The notes beneath the pieces were generated by a model. The model did not search any database, was not told the DNA's origin, and saw nothing but the letters and a program-made list of their open reading frames with translations. From an uncultured Prevotella sp. (lineage in GTDB: Bacteria; Bacteroidota; Bacteroidia; Bacteroidales; Bacteroidaceae): a stretch of 6,364 bases of DNA. A program made the position numbers and the translations under genes. The stretch covers positions 1 to 6,364 of the forward strand of contig URDV01000129.1 of assembly GCA_900546605.1 (NCBI GenBank). The letters are read 5' to 3'. Positions 1-5,950 of this stretch are shown piece by piece (position 1 is the stretch's first letter; each line of letters starts with the position of its first letter).

Positions 1-77
1 TCAATTATTACAGTTTATATCACCGAAAAGTGTCAAGCAAAATCAGGAAAAGACAGATGTATGTACTTGGCAAAAGG
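1..77. other. Left-edge non-coding stretch before the tandem array
   Basis: I see no start codon with a sustained reading frame, no RNA gene and no convincing Bacteroidota promoter here. Positions 60-72 (TATGTACTTGGCA) resemble part of the adjacent 23-bp repeat unit with a few bases missing. They could be a decayed unit or the ancestral flank of the array. The stretch lies downstream of rpsT and its terminator, so it may belong to the 5' region of a gene beyond the left edge. That cannot be judged from here. Confidence 0.5.
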
Positions 78-284
78 AGTATAGTACTCAATGGCACTTG
101 AGTATAGTACTCAATGGCACTTGAGTATAGTACTCAATGGCACTTGAGCATAGTACTCAATGGCACTTGAGCATAGTACTCAATGGCACTTGAGTATAGT
201 ACTCAATGGCACTTGAGTATAGTACTCAACGGCACTTGAGTATAGTACTCAATGGCACTTGAGTATAGTGCTCAATGACACTTG
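78..284. repeat. Tandem array of nine 23-bp palindromic units
   Basis: Units start at 78, 101, 124, 147, 170, 193, 216, 239 and 262 with an exact 23-bp period. Each reads AGTATAGTACTCAA followed by TGGCACTTG. Five units are identical. Units 4 and 5 share T3 to C, unit 7 has T15 to C, and the last unit has A9 to G and G17 to A. Every junction contains the interrupted palindrome TTGAGTA-TAG-TACTCAA, and each unit can also fold as TACTCAA-TGGCAC-TTGAGTA. The array is non-coding: each unit has a TGA on both strands, and 23 is not a multiple of 3, so all six frames close within 69 nt. It lies just past the rpsT terminator. Adjacent identical variants (units 4 and 5) suggest growth by slippage or unequal exchange. 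Its function is unknown. Confidence 0.97.
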
Positions 285-301
285 AACACAAATGTATATA
301 C

Positions 302-339
302 AAAAAAATCCTCTACCAAAGATAGACTTTAGTAGAGGA
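302..339 (-). terminator. Rho-independent terminator of rpsT
   Basis: Read on the minus strand, an 8-bp stem (TCCTCTAC / GTAGAGGA, 309-316 with 332-339) continues inward through a mismatch into a 4-bp stem around a 5-nt loop. It is followed at once by seven T residues (302-308). It starts 34 nt beyond the rpsT stop codon. It should end the tRNA-Glu/rpsT transcript before the tandem array. Confidence 0.88.
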
Positions 340-373
340 CTAAACCTTTTACCTTATGAACCAAAAACTCGAA

Positions 374-628
374 TTAAGCGAGCTTGTTGATGTGATTCAT
401 CACACCACTCTTAATGTTAGCTGCTTTATTCTTGTGAATGATATTGTTTTTAGCAAGCTTATCCAACATCTTCTGAACCTTCGGCAGAAGTTCGGTGGCA
501 GCTGCTTTGTCAGTCGTAGCGCGGAGCTTACGTACTGCATTACGCATTGTCTTAGCGTAATATCTGTTGTGCAGTCTGCGAGACGCCGTCTGACGAATTC
601 TTTTTACAGATGATTTGTGATTTGCCAT
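374..628 (-). CDS. rpsT: 30S ribosomal protein S20
   Basis: This encodes a small, highly basic protein of 84 residues, the usual length for S20, a primary binder of 16S rRNA in the small subunit. Recognition rests on the N-terminal signature MANHKSSVKRIRQ, the lysine/arginine-rich helical body, and the C-terminal block KMLDKLAKNNIIHKNKAA. The ATG is the only plausible start, since the family begins with MANHKS. The leader just upstream is purine-rich (AAGAAGAAATAACAA) but has no true Shine-Dalgarno sequence, as is normal in Bacteroidota. The gene lies 24 nt downstream of a tRNA-Glu gene on the same strand with no promoter or terminator visible between them. It is therefore probably expressed from the promoter at 791-822 and freed by tRNA processing. 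A clear terminator follows it. Confidence 0.97.
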   Translation of the reverse strand: MANHKSSVKRIRQTASRRLHNRYYAKTMRNAVRKLRATTDKAAATELLPKVQKMLDKLAKNNIIHKNKAANIKSGVMNHINKLA

Positions 629-652
629 TTGTTATTTCTTCTTTTTTATTAG

Positions 653-724
653 TAGTCCCTAGGAGAGTCGAACTCCTCTTTAGAGAATGAAAATCTCTCG
701 TCCTAACCGATAGACGAAGGGACC
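653..724 (-). tRNA. tRNA-Glu (anticodon UUC)
   Basis: The 72-nt minus-strand sequence folds into a full cloverleaf. The 7-bp acceptor is GGTCCCT/AGGGACT with a G-U first pair. The D stem is GTCT/GGAC with an 8-nt loop, and the anticodon stem is AGAGA/TCTCT around TTTTCAT. The variable region has 4 nt, and the T stem is AGGAG/CTCCT with loop TTCGACT. The anticodon TTC is at 689-691. The discriminator base is A (653), and the next genomic bases are CT, so CCA is not encoded and must be added by nucleotidyltransferase. The gene sits 24 nt upstream of rpsT and about 60 nt downstream of the predicted start of transcription, so a tRNA-mRNA precursor is likely. Confidence 0.96.
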
Positions 725-790
725 ATCGCTCGTGAGTTAAATTTTAGCTTGCTGACTTAGCAGTGTTGCTTTGTTTCTCATTTGCGAGTG

Positions 791-822
791 CAAAGGTAGT
801 GTATATTTTCATACCAACCAAG
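791..822 (-). promoter_or_regulatory. Promoter of tRNA-Glu and rpsT
   Basis: On the minus strand CTTG (819-822) is followed after 20 nt by TACCTTTG (791-798). This fits the Bacteroidota primary-sigma pattern of a -33 TTTG-like box, a 19-21 nt spacer and a -7 box TAnnTTTG. Transcription should start near 784, giving a leader of about 60 nt before the tRNA 5' end. Only the -33 box deviates from consensus. Confidence 0.72.
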
Positions 823-913
823 ACTTACGCCACCTTTTTTTGAAAAAAAATGCATTTTCCTTGTTTTTAGGTAAATTAGAATACTTTTATGTGGCATTAA
901 AAGTAAAAAGGAC

Positions 914-921
914 TACTTTTG
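914..921 (+). promoter_or_regulatory. Probable recO promoter (-7 box)
   Basis: TACTTTTG at 914-921 matches the Bacteroidota -7 consensus TAnnTTTG on the plus strand. The expected -33 region near 887-894 (TTATGTGG) is a poor match. A start near 928-930 would leave only about 10 nt of leader before the recO ATG at 939. The box lies inside the upstream open frame, which argues against a longer RecO. Confidence 0.5.
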
Positions 922-938
922 CAACAAACAATATAAAT

Positions 939-1661
939 ATGAAATCGAGAGCCATTGTATTACATATTACACGTTACAACGACGAGCAGTTGATTGTTGA
1001 CTTACTAACCGAGCAGGCGGGATGTGTGAGCATGATGGTACGCATCAGCCGTAGCAAACGTGCGGCTGTGCGTCATGCTTTGTTTCAACCCTTAGCTATA
1101 TTAGATGTGGAGTGGGACGACAGAAACAAAAAAAACTTGCAACGCCCTAAGACGGTTCAAGTTGGCATTGGTTTTTCTTCATTACCCTTTGAACCCATGA
1201 AGTCGTGCATTGCTTTGTTCTTGGCCGAAACATTGCACTACTCGGTGCGACATGAGCCTGACGCAGGACTAATATATAAATATGTGGAGCAGTCAATTGA
1301 ATGGTTAGACACTTGCGAGCAGGGATATGCCAACTTTCATTTGGTGTTTTTGTTACGTCTGACTCACTTTTTAGGTTTTATGCCTAATGTTGAGGATGCG
1401 CAGCAAGGTGACTACTTTGACTTGCGTGCGGCTTGCTTTGTACGTCAGCAACCACCCCACCCCGACTTTCTAAGACCAGAAGATGCGGCATTGGTGCCTA
1501 AGCTCATGCGCATGCGCTATGACTCTATGCGCTTTTTTAAGTTTGCAGGCAAAGAACGATCGCGCCTATTGGAGTACATTAACCTATACTATAGACTTCA
1601 TGTGCCCAACTTTCCTGAACTAAATTCGTTGGCGGTATTAAAGGAGATGTTTACCTCGTAA
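939..1661 (+). CDS. recO: DNA repair protein RecO (recombination mediator)
   Basis: This 240-residue protein is of normal RecO length. RecO works in RecF-pathway recombinational repair: it binds single-stranded DNA and SSB, anneals complementary strands, and with RecR helps load RecA. The N-terminal OB-fold part (about residues 1-80) carries the typical opening MKSRAIVLHITRYNDEQLIV. The helical C-terminal half contains the family-like segment HLVFLLRLTHFLGFMPN (134-150) and FDLRAACFV (160-168). No paired CxxC zinc-finger cysteines are visible, so the zinc site of some RecO proteins appears absent. The frame is open from 771, but the ATG at 939 fits the family N-terminus and follows an A-rich leader and a -7 box. 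The gene is divergent from tRNA-Glu/rpsT and convergent with the deacetylase, with 19 nt between the stops and no clear terminator there. Confidence 0.93.
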   Translation: MKSRAIVLHITRYNDEQLIVDLLTEQAGCVSMMVRISRSKRAAVRHALFQPLAILDVEWDDRNKKNLQRPKTVQVGIGFSSLPFEPMKSCIALFLAETLHYSVRHEPDAGLIYKYVEQSIEWLDTCEQGYANFHLVFLLRLTHFLGFMPNVEDAQQGDYFDLRAACFVRQQPPHPDFLRPEDAALVPKLMRMRYDSMRFFKFAGKERSRLLEYINLYYRLHVPNFPELNSLAVLKEMFTS

Positions 1662-1680
1662 CCTGTGAACTTAGGTAACA

Positions 1681-2292
1681 TCAATCAAAAACCTTAAACG
1701 TATAACCTTGCGACAATAGCCACTCTATGGCGCGAGGCAAGGCATAAAGCAATTTGTCTTGACTCTTGAGTGAGTCGTGAAAGGTAATGATGCTACCATT
1801 ACGTGCATAGCGACGCACATTGAGCAACACATCGCGACCATTTAGACGAGCTGAATAATCACGTGTTACGAGATCCCACATCACTACACGATAACGAAGC
1901 ATTACCATTATATACTGATCCCACTTCATCCAGCCATGTGGTGGACGAAACAAGTCGGTGTGCAAATATTCATTGGCTTTGTCTACATTGCGTATGTACG
2001 AACGTATGCCATGCTTCAATCCTCCTATGTGATTGTAGGTGTGATTACCCAAGCGATGGCCTCGGCTCTTTACCATTTCAAACTCTTTAGGGTGTTTGCG
2101 TATGTTGTCGCCTACCATAAAGAAGGTGGCTTTGATGCCATAATGGTCGAGCACATCGAGCACCCAAGGTGTTACCTCTGGTATAGGACCATCGTCAAAG
2201 GTAAGGTACACTGCTCGTTCTTGAGGATTCATTCGCCACAGTGCGCGTGGATAGAGCCAACGCAAAAAGCAAGCAGGCTGTTCTATTATCAT
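1681..2292 (-). CDS. Polysaccharide deacetylase family protein (NodB domain, CE4)
   Basis: This 203-residue protein is essentially one NodB homology domain, which in this family removes N-acetyl (sometimes O-acetyl) groups from glycans such as peptidoglycan or surface polysaccharide. The catalytic motifs are intact. They are TFDDGP (31-36, catalytic base and metal-binding Asp33/Asp34), the metal-binding HTYNH (84-88), RPPHG (116-120), a WD-x4-D motif (139-145), and ITFHDS (169-174, His172). There is no cleavable signal peptide, so the place of action is unclear. The frame stays open to an ATG at 2460, but I place the start at 2292. The MIIEQPACFLRWLYPRALW opening suits the family, and the extra 56 codons look non-conserved and span a terminator-like hairpin. 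The neighbouring DUF2723 gene suggests an envelope-glycan role, but the two are transcribed separately. The true substrate cannot be read from the sequence. Confidence 0.9.
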   Translation of the reverse strand: MIIEQPACFLRWLYPRALWRMNPQERAVYLTFDDGPIPEVTPWVLDVLDHYGIKATFFMVGDNIRKHPKEFEMVKSRGHRLGNHTYNHIGGLKHGIRSYIRNVDKANEYLHTDLFRPPHGWMKWDQYIMVMLRYRVVMWDLVTRDYSARLNGRDVLLNVRRYARNGSIITFHDSLKSQDKLLYALPRAIEWLLSQGYTFKVFD

Positions 2293-2322
2293 AACTATAC
2301 TGAAGCGTTTGTTGGTTGAGAT

Positions 2323-2351
2323 AAAAAAAGGTTCGCTTTCGCGCACCTTTT
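2323..2351 (-). terminator. Terminator-like hairpin in the deacetylase leader (possible attenuator)
   Basis: On the minus strand AAAAGGT pairs with ACCTTTT (2345-2351 with 2326-2332). The stem continues through one G-A mismatch into CGC/GCG closed by a GAAA loop. A run of seven T residues (2323-2329) forms the 3' part of the stem and extends three bases past it. The hairpin ends about 31 nt before the deacetylase ATG, so it could stop or slow transcription from the upstream promoter. The stem has few GC pairs and the T run past it is short, so efficiency is uncertain. Confidence 0.5.
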
Positions 2352-2360
2352 CTCGCCATG

Positions 2361-2387
2361 GCAAAATGAAAGCAAGCTTTCTTTTGC
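2361..2387 (-). repeat. Strong palindromic hairpin in the deacetylase leader
   Basis: The minus strand carries GCAAAAGAAAGC, TT, GCTTTC, a single bulged A, then TTTTGC: a 12-bp stem with one bulge and a minimal loop. It lies 9 nt upstream of the terminator-like hairpin. It resembles a hairpin at 6332-6354, sharing the AAGCTTGCTT core, the bulged A at the same relative place and GC/GC ends. It may therefore be a dispersed repetitive palindrome rather than a dedicated regulatory element. Confidence 0.6.
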
Positions 2388-2511
2388 TCATTTGGCTTAA
2401 CGAAAAGGTTGGATTTACAAAAGAGACGTGGTTTAAAACGTAACATGGGTCTATTACCACCTACATAGCACAAATAAACATAAGCACAACTGCACACTAC
2501 CCTACCCTCAC

Positions 2512-2608
2512 AAAAAAGAGTCGGGAGTTTTGCGATTACTGAGTTATGAATGCCCCTTTGTATGTTGCAAAGGTAGCATTATAACCTAATAACGCAAAAC
2601 TCCCGACT
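2512..2608 (-). terminator. Long-stem rho-independent terminator of the DUF2723 gene
   Basis: A 16-bp perfect inverted repeat (AGTCGGGAGTTTTGCG at 2519-2534 and its complement at 2593-2608) is followed on the minus strand by C and six T residues (2512-2517). It starts 18 nt past the DUF2723 stop codon. The 58 nt between the arms are also partly self-complementary (GTTAT/ATAAC, ATGC/GCAT and CCTTTG/CAAAGG around a 7-nt loop), so the whole element can form one imperfect hairpin of roughly 40 bp. The plus-strand side lacks a T run, so termination should work only on the minus strand. Confidence 0.85.
2568..2599 (-). promoter_or_regulatory. Promoter of the polysaccharide deacetylase gene, nested in the terminator palindrome
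   Basis: On the minus strand TTTTG (2595-2599) is separated by exactly 19 nt from TACCTTTG (2568-2575). This is a full match to the Bacteroidota pattern TTTG-N19-TAnnTTTG. Transcription should start near 2561 and give a leader of about 270 nt before the ATG at 2292. The -33 box lies inside the right arm of the terminator stem, and the -7 box forms part of its inner stem next to the loop. Confidence 0.72.
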
Positions 2609-2626
2609 TAATTTATTGCACAAGCC

Positions 2627-5600
2627 TTATTGCTGTGCACCTTGCATTTGTTGTTGATAAATCTGCATGCCCAATTGGAATGCAGGTGTACTTGACATTT
2701 GCTTTATCATCATTTCATACTTATTGCTCTCTGTGGGATTAGCTGCATGCAATGCTTGGTTAGCCTCAATCATGCTACTCAACATAAAGTAACAAGTGCG
2801 GCCATAAGTATTGACATGGTCTTGACCCAACGAGTTGATATAACGCATATATTGTATGTCATAGTCAAGCACATCCTTAGCCACGCGGGCGGCTTCTTGC
2901 TTGTTGCCTGCATCTACCCACAAACTTGCCAATTGCGAATCGTCATCATCGTAAGGAACGGTGTAGCCTGGAATAACTTGCTTGCACTTTTGCAGCACTT
3001 GCAATGCCTTGGCTTTGTCGCCACGACGAATCAAATTGTCGGCCAACATCATAAACATACGGCGATGTGTTTCGCACATACGTCCTGTTGTTTCGTCCAT
3101 ATAGATGCCTTTAGCTGCAATGTTGCCATACTTGAAGCGTGTCATCATGTTCTTAAACATCAAGTCAGCATCAATCATGCCACGTTGTCCAAAGTTGAAC
3201 GGGGTGATGCGATAAGCCAAACCTTCGAGCACCAGATAGTTTTCAAGTCCTGCATAGTTGCCAGGACCGAGGGTTACACTCATATACATAGGACGTTTCC
3301 AGTTAGCATGTGCCAACATTTCATATATCATTACGTCCTGACGATACAAGCCACCTTGTTGCTGTGCAGCTTGCTTAAGTGAGATAACCATTTTATCGGG
3401 TATGCTGTCCTTGCCCAATGGCAACATCATGCCGCTTTCAATAACGGCTTGCTTGTCAACACTTACTACAACAGAGTCGGTGGGGAAATAACCACCCTCG
3501 GCCTTCTTTGCATAATGGTCGAGAATGTATGACAACTCGTAAGGATCGACCTTGGGATTTTGCTTTTTGAGTTCATCCAACTCTGCTTTACCCTCAGGAC
3601 GAATAGGATAGTAGGTGTGCTTACCATTATCTACATAGAAGTAACGGCTCCACGTAATAGGCAATGCCTTTGAGTCGTAAGCAGGACGACGCATTTGATC
3701 AGTATACCAGTCGGTTTGCAAATAGCTGAGGTTACAAACGCGGGCATCGGTGCGTGTGCCTTCAACCTCCTGATTATACCACAAGGGGAAGGTGTCGTTA
3801 TCACCATTGGTAAAGATGATAGGACAACCCTTGTCGGGCAAGGTGTTTAGGTAGTTGGCACCAAAGTCGCGGCAGGTGTAACGATTTGAACGATCGTGGT
3901 CGTCCCATGTCTGACTTACCATTTGCAAGGGTACAAGCACACCTATAACGCTTGCCACAACTGCGGCTATTTGTGGTTTGTTCTTGAGCAACTTTTCAAT
4001 CCATGTGGCCAGAGCTGCTACACCCAAACCTATCCATATAGCAAAGGCGTAGAACGAACCTGCGTAGGCATAGTCACGCTCACGTGGCTGACTGGGGGTC
4101 TGATTCAAGTAGAGCACAATGGCTAAGCCTGTCATGAAGAAGAGGAAGAATACTACCCAGAACTGACGCACACCCATTTCGCCCTTGAAGGATTGGAAGA
4201 AGAGTCCTATCAAGCCCAATATGAGGGGCAAGCAGTAGAACACATTGTGTCCTTTGTTTTCGCGAATAGACTTGGGCAATAAACTTTGGTCGCCATACAC
4301 TGCATTATCAATGAAGGGAATACCCGTAATCCAATTGCCATGCTCCAATTCACCATTGCCTTGAATGTCGTTTTGGCGACCTGCAAAGTTCCACATAAAG
4401 TAGCGCCAATACATAAAGTTCACTTGATATGAAAGGAAGAACTTGATGTTGGCCCATTGGGTAGGCATTTGTCCTGGATAAACGTTGCCATCTTTGTCGC
4501 TGAAGGTAACATCGGTGTAAGTGAGGTCATCACCCAGCCAGTCTTGATACTGCTGCGTGTGTGCCGCACTATGAATGCGCGGGAAGAGCATGGTCAAACC
4601 ACCTGGATACTTTATGCCTGAGGTTTCTTCAATCTCTTCATAACGATCGGGCTCATTAGGATTGGCTTTCTCTACACGTTGTGTGCGCTTATTCTTTTCA
4701 TAATCAATGGCACCTACTTGGTAAGCCTGACTTTGCGAACAGAAGGCTTCGCCCTTTAACAAGGGTGTTTGGCCATATTGCTCACGACCCATGTATGAAC
4801 CCAAAGTAAAGATGTCCTCAGGTGAATTTTGATCCATCGGGGGGTTCTGCGATGAACGGATTACGATGATGGCATATGATGAATAACCTATCATCAACAT
4901 CAGCATGCACAAGAGTGAGGTGTTCATAAAGCGCTTACGCACTACATAGTTACCATCCTTGCCCTTTAAACCAAGTACTACGTAGAGGGCTATGAGCACT
5001 ACAACACCCAACACGGCTGAAGTCATACCCTTACCCATAAAGGGGATACCTAACAAGCCTACGCTGAGTAGGTAGAAGAGTTTGGTGCGAGTGTGATTTG
5101 TGGTGGAGGTGCTCCATATGCCTGTAAGTACTACTGCTACCAGCACAATGAGGTAAACAATCATACCTACGTTGAAAGGCATGCCAAGGTCGTTGGTGAA
5201 GAACCACTCAAACCAACCACCTACCTTCACAATGCCTGGCACTACGCCATAAAGCACAGCAGCGACCAATAACATAGATAGTATTAAGGCTACCAATGAG
5301 CCTTTGAGGTTGGCTTTGGGGTTACGCTTGTAATAGTAAACCAATGCAATGGCGGGCAAGCACAACAAGTTGAGCAAGTGTACACCAATTGACAGACCTG
5401 TGAGATAGAATATGAGTACTAACCAACGGTCGGAATGAGGTTCGTCAGCATGGTCTTCCCACTTTAATATGAGCCAGAACACCAATGCGGTGAACATAGA
5501 AGAGTAGGCATAAACTTCACCTTCAACTGCCGAAAACCAAAAGGTATCGCTCCAGGTATAGACCAAAGCTCCTGTTAAGCCACAGCCCATAATGGTGATG

Positions 5601-5950
5601 AGTTGAGTGAGTGTAGTTACCTTGCCATCGGGGGTAATGAGTTTACGAGCCAGGTGGGTGATGGTCCAGAATAGGAACAAAATACACAAGGCCGATAGTA
5701 AGGCCGACATTATGTTTACGCAGAGTGCTACCTTTGTGGGGTCGCTTGTGAACTGCGTAAAGAAGTTACCCGTGAGCATAAAGAAGGGTGCACCAGGTGG
5801 GTGACCTACCTCCAGCTTGTAAGCTGTGGTAATAAACTCAGGGCAATCCCAAAAGCTTGCGGTGGGTTCTACTGTTGAACAGTAGGTAAAGGCCGCAATA
5901 GCGAAGGTGAGCCATCCAAGGATGTTGTTCACCAAGTTGTACTGTTTCAT
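2627..5950 (-). CDS. DUF2723 (GT117-type) multi-pass membrane glycosyltransferase
   Basis: This 1,107-residue protein has the size and architecture of Bacteroidota DUF2723 proteins. The family falls in CAZy GT117 and is related to eukaryotic TMEM260, a protein O-mannosyltransferase of GT-C type that uses lipid-linked sugar. About ten hydrophobic helices lie between residues 9 and 365, and four more between about 570 and 680. The first external loop carries acidic FWDCPEF (33-39, Asp35/Glu38) and HPPGAP (50-55), the expected catalytic region. A large loop (366-565) contains NPPMDQNSPEDIF (369-381). Further conserved-looking blocks are QPRERDY (621-627) and NGDNDTFPLWY (715-725). The soluble C-terminus (about 680-1107) has a helical, TPR-like stretch near 965-1030. 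The ATG directly precedes the first membrane segment and follows an A-rich leader without Shine-Dalgarno. Donor and acceptor are unknown; protein O-glycosylation or envelope glycan assembly is inference. Confidence 0.9.
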   Translation of the reverse strand: MKQYNLVNNILGWLTFAIAAFTYCSTVEPTASFWDCPEFITTAYKLEVGHPPGAPFFMLTGNFFTQFTSDPTKVALCVNIMSALLSALCILFLFWTITHLARKLITPDGKVTTLTQLITIMGCGLTGALVYTWSDTFWFSAVEGEVYAYSSMFTALVFWLILKWEDHADEPHSDRWLVLIFYLTGLSIGVHLLNLLCLPAIALVYYYKRNPKANLKGSLVALILSMLLVAAVLYGVVPGIVKVGGWFEWFFTNDLGMPFNVGMIVYLIVLVAVVLTGIWSTSTTNHTRTKLFYLLSVGLLGIPFMGKGMTSAVLGVVVLIALYVVLGLKGKDGNYVVRKRFMNTSLLCMLMLMIGYSSYAIIVIRSSQNPPMDQNSPEDIFTLGSYMGREQYGQTPLLKGEAFCSQSQAYQVGAIDYEKNKRTQRVEKANPNEPDRYEEIEETSGIKYPGGLTMLFPRIHSAAHTQQYQDWLGDDLTYTDVTFSDKDGNVYPGQMPTQWANIKFFLSYQVNFMYWRYFMWNFAGRQNDIQGNGELEHGNWITGIPFIDNAVYGDQSLLPKSIRENKGHNVFYCLPLILGLIGLFFQSFKGEMGVRQFWVVFFLFFMTGLAIVLYLNQTPSQPRERDYAYAGSFYAFAIWIGLGVAALATWIEKLLKNKPQIAAVVASVIGVLVPLQMVSQTWDDHDRSNRYTCRDFGANYLNTLPDKGCPIIFTNGDNDTFPLWYNQEVEGTRTDARVCNLSYLQTDWYTDQMRRPAYDSKALPITWSRYFYVDNGKHTYYPIRPEGKAELDELKKQNPKVDPYELSYILDHYAKKAEGGYFPTDSVVVSVDKQAVIESGMMLPLGKDSIPDKMVISLKQAAQQQGGLYRQDVMIYEMLAHANWKRPMYMSVTLGPGNYAGLENYLVLEGLAYRITPFNFGQRGMIDADLMFKNMMTRFKYGNIAAKGIYMDETTGRMCETHRRMFMMLADNLIRRGDKAKALQVLQKCKQVIPGYTVPYDDDDSQLASLWVDAGNKQEAARVAKDVLDYDIQYMRYINSLGQDHVNTYGRTCYFMLSSMIEANQALHAANPTESNKYEMMIKQMSSTPAFQLGMQIYQQQMQGAQQ

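Noticed and set aside
78..284. CRISPR array
   Set aside because: The units are contiguous with no unique spacers between them, and no cas gene is nearby. It is a simple tandem repeat.
78..284. Repeat-encoded peptide
   Set aside because: Each unit contains TGA on both strands and the 23-bp period shifts frame, so every frame is stopped within 69 nt.
771..938. 56-codon N-terminal extension of RecO
   Set aside because: The extension is not RecO-like, and it overlaps both the rpsT promoter and the recO -7 box. The family start MKSRAIVL is at 939.
1662..1680. Bidirectional terminator between recO and the deacetylase
   Set aside because: Only a 4-bp core stem (ACCT/AGGT) with an 8-nt loop and no T run is present in the 19-nt gap.
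1706..1742. Hairpin CCTTGC/GCAAGG as a terminator for recO
   Set aside because: It lies within the deacetylase coding region, has a long loop and no T run after it.
1936..2319. 127-codon plus-strand frame opposite the deacetylase
   Set aside because: It is antisense to the NodB motifs, has no promoter and no recognisable domain.
2195..2497. 100-codon minus-strand frame overlapping the deacetylase leader and 5' end
   Set aside because: It uses a different frame from the deacetylase through the NodB region and encodes nothing recognisable. The leader simply lacks stops in two frames.
2699..3382. 227-codon open frame on the plus strand
   Set aside because: It lies wholly antisense to the well-supported DUF2723 gene. 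Its translation is cysteine/histidine-rich without any recognisable motif, as expected for a shadow frame.
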